Source: Mycoplasma phocimorsus (GTDB lineage: Bacteria > Bacillota_I > Bacilli_A > Mycoplasmatales > Metamycoplasmataceae). Taken from it: a stretch of DNA of 64,000 nt. Position numbers and translations under genes: made by a program. The DNA lies in assembly GCF_030077875.1 (NCBI RefSeq), contig NZ_JASEJT010000010.1, positions 1-64,000 on the forward strand, given 5' to 3'. Positions 12,687 to 23,883 of this stretch are shown here, piece after piece (the first letter of the stretch is position 1; each line of letters opens with the position of its first letter). Under the pieces are notes generated by a model that saw only the letters and a program-made list of their open reading frames with translations, was not told where the DNA came from and did no database searches.

Positions 12687-15497
12687 ATGAAAAGAAAAAT
12701 ATTAAGCATTTTATTAAGTAGTTTAGTTCCCTTAAGCACTACTTTAGCAATTTCTTGTTCTAATTCAAAAGAAGAAACGCAGCAAGTTGTAGATATATCT
12801 TTAAGTAATTTTAAGTTTAAAAATTTAAAAGGTGAATTTGTTGATTCTTCACAAATTGAAATACTTAAAGTTATTAGAGAAAATATTCAATACGATATTA
12901 GTGGAGAAGATGTTGAAAACTACAACTTTAAAATTAGTAAATTAAAACCTGATCTAGATTCAAAAACACTTGAAATTGTTTTTGAATTAAGAGATAAAGA
13001 AACTAATGCTAAAGTAGGTGAAATAAGCAAAAAGATTATTGGATTTATTGGAACAAAATCAGGTTTAACATTTAAGAATTTTAAATTTAAAAATCAATAT
13101 GGAGCAGAACAAGAATCTAAAGATATTTATGCTAAGGATGTTAATATTCTTAACATTACTTATGAAGCTGAAGGTAAAAATTTAGATTATTACGATCATA
13201 AAATTATTAATGCCCGTGAATTAAATGGCGATTTAGAAGTGTTTATTGATATAACACTTAAAAATAAAGCTGAAGTAATTGAAACTATTAAGCATTTAGT
13301 TACAGGTTTTAAAAAAGAAGGTATTTATTCACAAATAAATAGACCTGCTGAAAAATTTGATATTGGCTCTTATTTAGCTCTTTCACAAGAAGAAAGATTT
13401 CAACAAGATAATAAAAGTTATGTTGATAGCATATTAAAAGAAGTGATTAAAAAAGATCCAAAATATTATCGTAAACTTTTATCTAGAGATCAAAATAGTA
13501 TTGAAAGATTTAATCAAAAAGCACAAGAACTAGGAATAGATTCTTTTGAAAACTTATTAGTAAAAAACTTTACACTTCCAAGTAAAGATGAAGGTGGTAA
13601 AAAATTAGAGATTTTTGATGATGGTGGTAGAGTTTTAGGACCCTCAAAAACAGATGCTTTTGGTGTTGCAAATTCAAGTTTAATTGCAGGTTTAGCAAGA
13701 AAACTTATTAATGATAAATATAGAGATATTGCTCTTCAGACATTTGCTATATCTTTTATTAATAGAGAAGTTAGAAATTTACAAGATAGAGTAAATGATA
13801 TTGAAGAAGCGTTTAAATTAGCTTCTGAAAAACTGCAAAAAAATGATAATTCTTCATCTGAAAATGATAAAAAAAATGTTATTGTTCATTTAAATAACTT
13901 TTATGCTAAAGCTAATATTGCTCGTAAATTGGCCAAAGAACAAGGTAAAAAAGCTAATATTAAACAGCTAGAAGAAATAATCGCTAATTATGAGGCTGAA
14001 TTTAATAAATTATCTTCATTTAAATTATTTTCAAGAGTTCCTTTTGGTGGTGAAAGTTTAAATAAAAAAGCTGATGAATCTATATTTAAAAAGTATATTT
14101 ATAAGGATTTTGAAGCTGACAAATATATTTTACGTACTACAAATGGAACAATTTGAATACTTGATGCCGAAATAGTAGACAAAGAACAATACCCTACACG
14201 TTTCTTTTTTGGAACTAATGCCCATGTTGCAGATGCGTTTGGGCCAAATACTATTTCAGTTTCTTTAACTCGCGCTAATAAAACAATTGCTACAAAACAA
14301 GAGCTTAAACCTAATGAAAATGATCCACATTTCGAAACATTTAATTTTCCAATTCACAAACAAACAAACTTAAAAATTAAAATTGATAATTTGACTGAAG
14401 CAAGTGCTGCTAAAGTTATTAAAAATATTTTTATAGCTAAAGATTACTTGAATTCAAAACCTTCAGATTTTCTTATTAAATCACAAGCTATCAAATATGA
14501 AAAATATGAAGAATTTGCCGACTTTGCAATAATGGGATTTGATTTTGCTCAAATATCAAACCTTAAAGATATTAGCATCAATACTTATAATGATAATGGT
14601 GTTGTTTCACAAATTAGCAAATATAATGATGTTATAAAAAGCGCACAATCATTAGCTAAATATTTAACTAATGATTATGCATCAAAAGAAAACGAAGCAA
14701 AACAAATCAAATTATTAAAAGAAAGCTACTTACAAAATTATCAAAAAATTGATTCTCCTTTATCTGGTGATATTCCTAATGATATTGATTCGCTTTATTT
14801 ATTAGGTTATCCTTCAACACAATTTGATTATTATTTAAGTTTAGGTGATAAACAATATACTTATAAAAAATATCGTGATAATGATAAATTTAAACAATCA
14901 CTTTGAACAAATGCAAGTTCAAATTTTGATAGCACTGATGAGATTAAACATGAAAGAGGAAATAGACTTTCTTATCAAATTGGCTTAAGAACATTTAAAG
15001 AAAAACCAGGAATAGTTGACGCCTTTATTTCAACCCCTAATAATAATGGTCAAGGTTTTTATCAAGCGCCTGATGGTAAACAATTTATTAATATGGGTCT
15101 TGAATATACACCAAGATTTTATGCTCCAGGCGGTGGAGCTAGCGGTAGTTCATTGAGAAATCAAAATAATGAAATTATTGGTGCATTTCATTATAAATAT
15201 GGAACATATGGTGAAATAGGTACCGGATTAGCTATAGCTCTTAGAAGTGAAGGATTTGATTATCAAGGATTATTTGGTGATTATAATTTACCACAATATG
15301 ATTTAATATACGGTAAAGGTAAAGATCAAAAAAATTCATATAGAGATGAATTAAACAAATTATATCCTGGTATAAAAACTTATCTTTTACCTAATGGTAC
15401 TAGTCCAGAAGCAATACCTGCTGAATTTAGATTTAAAAAAGAAAAAGAAGAAAATAAAAAAGAAGAAAATAAAAAAGAAGAAACAGAAAAAGCTTAG
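12687..15497 (+). CDS. MIP-type (DUF31) immunoglobulin protease lipoprotein, copy 1
   Basis: This 936-aa Mycoplasma immunoglobulin protease is a chymotrypsin-like serine protease of the DUF31 family that cleaves antibody heavy chains bound to MIB. The lipobox AISC gives Cys24. Residues about 35-130 and 131-215 are two related beta-rich modules, each opening with FKFKN. The protease domain carries a plausible triad: His513 in GTNAHVAD, Asp612 in FADFAIM and Ser819 in GGGASGSS. The C-terminus is a tail of Glu/Lys/Asn repeats absent from the other two copies. The start follows TAGGAGAAAAT. The triad is assigned by motif, not by structure. Several Trp codons, including the one opening the protease domain at 490, are TGA. 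Confidence 0.92.
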
Positions 15498-15670
15498 TAA
15501 TATGTTTTTTCTTTTATTTAAAAATTTTTATTACTTGTTAAAACTTATTAATGAAATAATATAATTTAATTTATTTAAATATATATTTTATTAAATCATT
15601 TGATATTTTTAAGTATTTAATTATTTTATTTTACATAAATAAAGCACATAAATTAGATAATGTTATTATT

Positions 15671-15676
15671 TATAAT
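15671..15676 (+). promoter_or_regulatory. -10 box before MIB copy 3
   Basis: A TATAAT 33 bases before the MIB3 ATG leaves room for a short leader with the AAGTAGGA ribosome-binding site. It suggests that the MIB3-MIP2 pair has its own promoter. Confidence 0.4.
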
Positions 15677-15708
15677 AATAAATTATTAAATTATTAAAGT
15701 AGGAAATT

Positions 15709-18132
15709 ATGAAAAGAAAAAATAGAACATTGCTTTTATCTAGTATTTTAACTTCAATGCCATTGCTAGCAGCAAGTGGCTATTTTGGTCTTAAATATTC
15801 ATCAGGTGATGGTAATTTGAATATATTTAAAGAAAACAATGATAAGTTGCAAAGTAATGGTAGAAGTCAAAATAATACAAGAAATTACATTTCAGACTTT
15901 AATTTTGAGAATGAAGTTCCTAAAATTGAACCCAAAAAAGATCCCATCCCTCTTGAAATACCTAAAACAGAAAAACCTATTAATATTAATGAAAATAAGC
16001 TTTCTCCATTTATTCCTAAAAAGGAGAAAGATAAGCCACAAAAAATTATTAAGGCGCCAAATATTGATGTAAAACCACAAGTAATTCCCAATCTTAAACC
16101 AAGCGAAAATATTACTACTCCATCAATTCCTAGTCCAAATCCAGTTCCAAGTCACACTCCAAATACTTCTTCATCTTCTATTTTTGATTCATTTAAAAAT
16201 TTATTCTCTTCTTCAAATTCTAATTCTTCTTCTAATAGTTATCGTTCTTCAAATGGTACAAAAACACGTGTAGGTAAAACAGTTGAATTGCATGGAGTTA
16301 ATGTTAATATTGAGGTTGATGAGATTCGCCCTAGAGATACATTTAGCGATGATGATGATATTAAAAACTGAAAAGGTTATATTGCTGAAGTAGTTCCTAG
16401 TAGCGTTAGAGTTCAGGTGACTGATGAACTAATTAAAGGAGCTGTTAAAGATGCAACTACTGCTATTAAAAGTAAATTTGCACAGGAAGACGATAATATT
16501 TTTAAAGGTGAAGCTGGATATGGAGATATAAATGATAGAGTTAGACAAATTCAACTTAATTGAGCCAATTATTATGAAAATAAATTTGAAAAATATGAAA
16601 AACTTTTCATGAGTGAAAATGTTAAGAATTTTTTAACAAAAGATGGCCAAGATAAATATCATACATTTGTTTCTATTTCTGATGCTAAATCAAGCCAAGA
16701 TAAGAAAATTGAAAGATTTATTCAATTATTTGGTGTATTTGATTATTCAAAATTAAGTGCAGTTTCGCAAAGAGTTAAAGACTTTTTAAAAGAAGGTTTA
16801 TATATTGAAAAAGCTGAAAGAAATGTATATGTAAATGAAAATGGTGAATTAGATTCATATGCTTTTACACCACTTTATAATTCAGTAACAGGTAGAATGA
16901 CTAGAGATAATTCTGAAAAAAGACCATTTGCCTTTAATGAAACTTGACCAATTTCGCCAGAAGGAATTTTAAATAATGATACTCCGGGTTGAACTAAGTC
17001 AGAGGATTTGACTACTAGTGAATTTAAAGAATTTGGAGTTAGTTCTACTGATGGAATTAAAATTTATAAGAAAACAAAAAATACAGAGAATAAAGCGGGC
17101 AAACTATCTGAAGGATATGTAATTGATATTGATGCTTCCAATTCTTCTGGATTAGCTAAAACTGCTAAACTAATTGAAGATTTAAAAGCTAAAAATAAAG
17201 TTATTACTCAATATAGAATAAGCAATGTTGGTTTAACGAACAATAATGACGATGCAACATTTAATGCCATCATGCAGGCATTACCTGAGAACTTACCGCA
17301 ATTAACATTAATTCTTGAAGGTTCTAATACAAAATTCTTAAGACATCTTGAGAATAAAAAAATTGAACAACTTGATCTTTTTACAACTAAAAATAATAGA
17401 GTTATTGATGGCAAATCTTGAAGCATTAATCCTTGAGCTTTAAAAGGTGTTGCTTGAGTTAATACTAATGATTATAACAGTGGTATTGGTTATATACCTG
17501 GTGTAACAGTAGCTTCTAGAATTGTATTTGATTCACTTTATTTTGATCAAGAAGATGTTAAAGAAAGTAATAATCTAGAAAGAATTAATAAAGGTTTAAG
17601 AATGGCTTATTATGTAAGAAATAATGAAGGCATTTTTCAAGGAAGCTTTGGAAATGGTTTAAGACCTGATCATGATGAAGGTAATAACTCATATCCAGTT
17701 GAATTAGATCTTTCTAGAACAGATCTTAAAACACTTAAAGGCTTAATTTTCTATGATAAAAATAAACCTAATAATAGACACAGAAAACTTCTTAAATTAA
17801 CTTTTAAAGGCTCAGGAGATGGTAAATTTGAAGTCCCAGCAGCCGATTTAGATCAAGCACAATATGATGTTCTTGATCTAGTTTCTCCAGGGCCACCAAG
17901 AGCTAGAATTGATTTTAGCACTTCAGTAAATAGTATTAAGTTAACTGGAAATGGAACTATAAGCGCTAGTGGATTTAATAATCTTAATATTTTATTAGAT
18001 CGTGGTTCTGGTTTAAGTAAAAATGTCACTATCTATGTAGATTCTACCAATACACAGCTTCAAAATGACTTAAAATCTCGAGGCTTTAATGTTCAAACTT
18101 CTTCTGCAGCTACAGAACAAAAACTTAATTAG
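15709..18132 (+). CDS. MIB-type immunoglobulin-binding protein, copy 3
   Basis: This 807-aa protein has the same layout as copy 1: membrane anchor (LLLSSILTSMPLLAASGY), a Pro/Lys-rich stalk nearly matching copy 1 (PLEIPKT and SPFIPKKEKDKPQKII are shared), a Ser/Asn-rich linker (about 160-185), then the MIB core and leucine-rich-like C-terminus (GLRMAYYVRNNEGIFQG at about 628-644). Similar stalks suggest that copies 1 and 3 are a more recent duplication than copy 2. The 211-bp gap upstream contains a TATAAT, so this begins a second MIB-MIP unit. The MIP2 ATG lies 9 bases after its TAG. Confidence 0.9.
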
Positions 18133-18141
18133 AAAGACAAT

Positions 18142-20589
18142 ATGAAAAAAATAATATTATCCTATTTTGTTTTTTCTTTATCAACAGCAATTGGTTCAAT
18201 TGCTGTTTCTTGTAACATTAATAATAAAGAAATAAACTCTAATAAAACAGCAATTCTTACTTCAATTAACAACATTAAATTTAAATTAGATAATAATGAA
18301 GTTGTAACTCAAGATCAAATAAAGCTTTCAGAAGTTTTTAAAAACAATATTAAATATGAAATATTCGATTTAGATGCTTTTAAATACGATGTTGAAATTG
18401 AAGAACTCAAAAAAGATTTTAAAAATTTAACTTTAAAAATAGTTTTTATTATCAAATCTAAACAAGATAATTCAATTAAAAATCGAAATTCAATCCTTGT
18501 TAAAGGCTTTAAACCTGAAGAAAATCAAAAACTTGATGTAGATTTATATTCAAAACTTTCTAATAAAGAAAAATTTGAATATGACAATGCCACATATCGA
18601 GATTTAGCTTTAAGTAGAATTAGGGGTGAATTGAAAAATTATCGTACTGATTTACTTAGAGATGAAGAAAGTATTGAAAAATACAATAAAAAAGCAGCAC
18701 AATTAGGACTTGATAATTTTGAAAATTCACTTATTAAAAATTTTACTTTGCCTTCAAAAGATGGCAAGCTTCAAATGTTTGAAGGACACAGAGCATTAGC
18801 TGCTTCAGAATGAGATTCATTTGATGTTTCTAATAAATATCTTATTGGCGGTCTTGCAAGAAAAATTATTAATAATAAATATAAAGATATTGCTTTACAA
18901 AGCTATGGAATTAGCTTCGTAAATAGAAATAAAAAAACTTTGCAAGAAAGAGTTAATGATCTGGATATAGCTTTTAAACAAGCTCTTCCAAAGATTGAAA
19001 GTTATAAATATGATTTAAAAGATTACGAGAAAAAAGATATTATTATTTGAGTAAATGATGTATATGCTAAAAGCAATATTCTTCTTTCTTTAGCTAAAAA
19101 AGAATCAGATGATCTTTTTTTACAAGCTAAAAAGATTACGGAAGACTATATTAGTAAATTAAAAAATGCTAAAAATTATCATTTTTTAGTTAATAAGTCA
19201 TATTTAGGATTTTCTATAAATGAAAGTAGTAATGAAGAAATTTATAAGAAAGAAGAATATAAAATTTTTGAACCAAATAATTTTAAAATAAATAATTCTT
19301 TTGGAACAATGTGAATTTTAGATGCTGAAATCTCTAAAGAAGGCTATCCAACTAAGTTTTTCTTTGGAACGAATGCTCATGTCGCAGATGCTTTAAATAA
19401 AAATATTATTGATATTAATATTTCTAGAGCAAATAACTCTATAAACATTAATCAAGAATTAAAACCGAATGAAAATGATAGCTCATTTGATTCATTTTCA
19501 TTTCATTTACAAGATTATAATAATTTAAGGGATGATAATCTTCAAAAATTAGATGCTTATAATGCTTTTAAAGTAATTTTTAGTGCTAAAGATTATCTTA
19601 AAAGCAAGCCATCAGATTTTTTAATTGAAAAACAAGCCAAAAAATATCAGGACGTTGAAGAATTTGCTGATTTTGCAGTTATTGAAATTGATTTTAGTAA
19701 AATTAAAGATTTAAATAAAGTTGAAATTAGTAATAATCAAGATTCAGGATTTTCAATACCTTATAGAAATAAAGAAACAATAAATTTTCCTGCTGAGCTT
19801 GCAAGATTATTTACAAATAATTACGCCGATTCTTTTAATAAAGAAAAACAGATTAAATTATTGGCTAATAGTTATTTAAAGCAATATGCCAAAATTGACA
19901 TTCCTTTAAATAAAGAAATTACTAATGATAAAGATTCTTTTTTCATTTTAGGCTATCCTTCTACTCAATTTGATTATTTTTTAAAATTAAATAATAAAGC
20001 TAAACAAAATGCTAATTATATTGAAAATAGCGCTTTAAAACAATCGCTTTGAACAAATATTAATAGTGATTATTTTAATAATAATTTTAAAAAAAATGAA
20101 AATGGTGAAAGAATTTCACAGCAAATAGGCCTTAGAACATTTATTGAAAAGCCTGGCATAGTAGATTCTTTTCTTTCTGTTCCTAATGAAAATGGTAAAG
20201 GTTTTTATATAGCACCCGACGGTAAAGAATATATTAGTATGTCACTTGAATATACTCCAAGATTTTATGCTCCAGGCGGTGGAGCTAGTGGAAGTTCATT
20301 GAGAAATCAAAAAAATGAACTTATTGGCGCATTTCATTATAAATATGGAAGATTTGCTGAAATAGGAACAGGATTAGCTGTTGCCCTTAGATGTGAAGGA
20401 TATGACTATCAAGGATTATTTGGTGATTATAATTTACCACAATATGACCTTGTTTATGGTACTGGAAAAAATCAAAAAAATTCTTATCGTGAAGAGCTAA
20501 GAAGAAATTATGACAATATTAAAACATTATTGTTGCCTAATGGTACACATGAAAACAATATTCCTTCAAATTTTAAATTCAAAAATTAA
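18142..20589 (+). CDS. MIP-type (DUF31) immunoglobulin protease lipoprotein, copy 2 (short)
   Basis: This 815-aa protease lipoprotein is paired with MIB3. The lipobox AVSC gives Cys24. Only one N-terminal beta-rich module is present (about 30-125), where copies 1 and 3 have two, which explains most of the 95-120-residue difference. The protease domain keeps His413 in GTNAHVAD, Asp510 in FADFAVI and Ser716 in GGGASGSS, so it should be active. The start follows TTAGAAAGACAAT, a weaker ribosome-binding site than its paralogues have. A strong terminator closes the unit. Confidence 0.9.
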
Positions 20590-20618
20590 CAATTATTATA
20601 TTTATTAATTAGTAAAAT

Positions 20619-20664
20619 AAACACTAAAAATTGCAAATATTATGTAATTTTTAGTGTTTTTAAT
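20619..20664 (+). terminator. Terminator after the MIB3-MIP2 unit
   Basis: A perfect 14-bp inverted repeat (AAACACTAAAAATT / AATTTTTAGTGTTT) encloses a 13-nt loop and is followed by TTTAATTT. It is a textbook intrinsic terminator for the MIB-MIP run. Confidence 0.85.
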
Positions 20665-20750
20665 TTAATTTTTTAATAATATAATTAATTTAATTTATCT
20701 AAAAAAACAAAAAGTAATAAAAATTTTGTTATAAATATCAAGGAAAGAAA

Positions 20751-22061
20751 ATGAAAAAAATAATTAAATTAGCAACCATTTCTTCTTCATTACTTGTTAT
20801 TAATGCAGTTGCATTAATTAGTTGTTCTAAACAAAAAAATATTAATAATAAATTTTTATCATTAATAGAAAATAAAAATATTAAAAATGATAAAAATATA
20901 GAATTAAGTGAAGAAATTAAATTACAAACAGGGCAAAAAACAACAAATAAAAGTATTTTAATGCCAAGCAATTTACAGAGTAATTTTCAAATAAATAATT
21001 TTAGAAATGAAGTTGAACTTTCTTCAACTTTATTTTATCCAGCTTTTAATTCAAAATCTTCTAGTAAATCTGTTAATTTTCTTTCTTCGCTTCTTAATTT
21101 AGACACAAAATTTATAGCTGGATTAACTACTTTAGGTACTGCATTAGGAGGGGTAATAGTTGGCGGAGGAACTGTACTTTATAATAAAATTTGGTGAGAT
21201 ACAACAGTTAATAATTTTTTAAGAAAATTAAATGAATTAGCAGGAGATAAAGATAAAAAAAGCAAATCAGTAGATGAAGTTTTTAGTAATGATCAAAAAA
21301 ATGCAACTAGAAAACTTCTTAAAGCAGCTTGAGATTTAAATAATTCAAAATTAAGGGATCTTATTAAAAAATTTCATGATAATAAAGAAAATAACTTGAC
21401 TAAAGAATTTAAAGATAATAATGCAATTAATAAAGGCAGTGATACACCAAATGTAATGAACAATATATTTACTTGATTTTTATATGGAGATAAGTCAAAT
21501 ATTTCAACTTTTTTTGAAATATTATTTGAAACGCCGAATAAATCACTTTCTATATTGATTTATGATTTTTTTAATTTATTTAATAATGCAAATATTAAAG
21601 AACAAATTACTTATAAGTATGAGATAAAAAATAATGAAAATATAGCTATATCTACAAAACTAGAAAAATTATCAGATATATTTATATCATTTTATAAATA
21701 TTATAATTTTTCTATTGAATTAAGAAAACTGTGAACTTTTTTTATAACTTTAGCACATATTTTTAACAAGCAAAAAATTTGAGAAAAATTAAGAAGTCTT
21801 GTTGAAACATTTATTACATCAATTATAAATGTTTTTGTAAAGGCAGATAATGAAAGCTATATATATAATTCGAATTTTGAAGATGAAATAAAATTTGTAA
21901 ATGAAAATTTATTGAGTAAACATAATTTGAAAGTAGACCAACTTCCACATTTATTTTTAATTGATTTATGAAATGAAAATAGATTTTTATATAATCAATT
22001 AGAAAAAATTAGAATTAAAGAAAATATTATTTATTATATAAAAAAAATGTCAACTAAGTAA
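20751..22061 (+). CDS. Lipoprotein with internal Gly-rich TM segment (paralogue C)
   Basis: This 436-aa protein has a lipoprotein signal (lipobox LISC, Cys25), a polar stretch, then a Gly-rich hydrophobic segment at about 121-145 (LGTALGGVIVGGGTVLY) and a helical, Lys/Asn-rich C-terminal domain. This is the same order of parts as the genes at 1335, 3495 and 59355, though the sequence is very divergent. The start follows AAGGAAAGAAA. It sits alone between the MIP2 terminator and the repeat protein. Five or more TGA codons are Trp. Function unknown. Confidence 0.8.
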
Positions 22062-22408
22062 ACGATATTTTTTTAATTTTAATTTAAAAATTAAACATTG
22101 AATATGCTTATTAAATGTTAAATATTTAAATAAAATAAGGTATAAAATGAAAAGAAAAGTTTAAAAATAAAATTCAACTTATCATCTATATTAATAAAAA
22201 TTCATTATAATAAAGTTACTGGTAAATCAAATAGATTTGAAAAATAAATTTATTTTTTATAAAAATATTAAAAATTACAAAAATATAATATTTAGTTCTT
22301 CAAATAGGAATTTTTTCCTATATATTAATAATTTTGTTTTTTTCAAAACTTTTTTGAGGTTAATTATTTATTGTATATGCAGGTAGAAATTAACCTAAAA
22401 AGGGATAT
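22062..22408 (+). other. Intergenic region with possible gene remnant and inverted repeats
   Basis: This 347-bp gap holds no full gene. At 22147 an ATG after AAGGTATAAA opens a frame that reads MKRKV and then stops, which looks like the leader of a decayed or frameshifted lipoprotein. TAGGAA and TTCCTA at 22306-22321 form a small inverted repeat. AGGTTAATT (22357-22365) and AATTAACCT (22388-22396) form a perfect 9-bp inverted repeat ending five bases before the GGG of the next gene's ribosome-binding site. Confidence 0.45.
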
Positions 22409-23326
22409 ATGTCACAAGAAACAAAATTTACTAAATTAGTTAAAATTTCAGAAAAAGAGCGTAAGGAAATTGCAAAAACTTATATAAAAGGCGACACATA
22501 TAAAACAAATTTTGATTCACTAGGAAAAGCGGTATGTATCATTTATAATGAGCTTAAAGAAGTTGAGACTAATGGAGATGATATGAATAAAAAAGAGCTA
22601 GAACAATTTAAAGCAGAAATTTTAAATGTAGTTTGAAGTAGTCAAGATAGATTTCTTGAAATTATTCAAAAACAGCGTCAAGCCGATAAAGAGGAAATCG
22701 AAAGACAGCGCCAAAAAGATAAAGAAGAAGCTGAAAAACAACGACAAAAAGACAAGTTAGAGTTTGAAGCAAGATTAAATTCATTTGAAAATAAAATTCT
22801 TGAAATACGCCAAAAAGATAAAGAGGAAATCGAAAGACAGCGCCAAAAAGATAAAGAAGAAGCTGAAAAACAACGACAAAAAGACAAGTTAGAGTTTGAA
22901 GCAAGATTAAATTCATTTGAAAATAAAATTCTTGAAATACGTCAAAAAGATAAAGAAGAAGCTGAGAGACAGCGCCAAAAAGATAAAGAAGAAGCTGAAA
23001 AACAACGCCAAAAAGATAAGTTAGAGTTTGAAGCAAGATTGAATTCATTTGAAAATAAAATTCTTAAAATGCGTCAAAAAGATAAAGAAGAAGCCGAGAG
23101 ACAGCGTCAAAAAGATAAGTTGGAGTTTGAAGCAAGAATTAGCAAGCTAGAAGATAAATGAGATAGAAAATTTAATTTATTAGAAAACAAACTTAACTCG
23201 CTACTTGTATTGATTAAAACTAATCATAACGAAATTACTAGTAGATTGGATAGACTGGAAAAAGATGTTAAAATGTTAAAATCATTTCACAAAGAAGATA
23301 TTAAAAATTATAAAGAACAAAAATAA
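22409..23326 (+). CDS. Coiled-coil protein with 44-residue tandem repeats
   Basis: This 305-aa protein has no signal peptide or TM segment, so it is probably cytoplasmic. The N-terminal 75 residues form a small non-repetitive domain. Residues 95-245 are a highly charged coiled coil built of 44-residue repeats, each made of 11-residue steps such as QRQKDKEEAEK. The C-terminal 60 residues (KLEDKWDRKFNLLENKLNSL) continue the helix with heptad-like spacing. Hendecad steps fit a long, slightly right-handed rod. The DNA repeat is nearly exact, so copy number can change. I do not recognise a family; it could be a cytoskeleton-like or scaffold protein. The start follows AAAGGGATAT. Confidence 0.75.
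22691..23140 (+). repeat. 132-bp in-frame tandem repeat, about 3.4 copies
   Basis: Copies start at 22691, 22823, 22955 and 23087, exactly 132 bases apart. Copies 1 and 2 appear identical over nearly their full length. Copy 3 differs by a few codons. Copy 4 lacks one 33-base (11-residue) step and then diverges. Confidence 0.9.
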
Positions 23327-23390
23327 AATAAAAACACCAGTTTAAATTTGTTTTTAAATTTTTAAATTATTATTTAATTTTTAATTAATT

Positions 23391-23420
23391 AAATAGCAAA
23401 ATAAGTTTTGCTATTTTTTA
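23391..23420 (+). terminator. Terminator after the repeat protein
   Basis: AAATAGCAAAA and TTTTGCTATTT form an 11-bp perfect stem with a 4-nt loop (TAAG), followed by more T residues. Confidence 0.85.
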
Positions 23421-23834
23421 ATAATATTTATATATGTTTTTTATATTATGACAAATTAAATATTTCAATATTATTTAAAAATCTATTTAATAAAGAGAGA
23501 AATATTTTTAAAGCATATAGCATAATGCAATAGTTATTTGAATAAATATATCACTTTCTTAAAAATATGACATAAAAATAGAAATAATTTTATATTTATT
23601 ATTAATTAATTTAATAAACAGAAAAAATTAAATAATACTAATAAATAATTTAAAAAAATAAAAATAAATAAGTTTTAAATTATTCAAATAATTAGTTTAA
23701 GTGATTTAATTATTTTGTATAAATTTATCATATATAAAAATATTTATGTTTTTATTTATATTAAATAGGCATTAATTATAAAAATAAAGTCAAGTAATAT
23801 ATTTATATATTATACTAATATATAAACTTTAATG

Positions 23835-23854
23835 TGATGAAAGTTACTTCATCA
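23835..23854 (+). promoter_or_regulatory. Leader hairpin upstream of MIP copy 3
   Basis: TGATGAA and TTCATCA pair around AGTTAC, ending 17 bases before the AAAGGAG ribosome-binding site. It has no T-tract, so it is not a terminator. It could stabilise the long operon mRNA or affect translation. Confidence 0.4.
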
Positions 23855-23883
23855 TCAATAAAATTAAATTAAAGGAGAATAAC

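Larger units (their letters stand above)
23327..23883 (+). other. 557-bp AT-rich intergenic region before MIP copy 3
   Basis: Apart from the terminator at its start, this stretch has no open frame or RNA gene I can support. It probably carries the promoter of the MIP3-ATPase operon; TATACT/TATATA boxes near 23800-23822 are candidates. A 7-bp hairpin (23835-23854) lies in the presumed leader. Confidence 0.5.

Noticed and set aside
22662-23048. Long minus-strand open frame opposite the coiled-coil repeats
   Set aside because: It mirrors the 132-bp repeats of the plus-strand gene, has no ribosome-binding site and encodes a low-complexity Leu/Phe/Gln product.
22691-23140. Regularly spaced repeats considered as a CRISPR array
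   Set aside because: The repeats are contiguous, 132 bp, in frame and coding, with no unique spacers and no cas genes.
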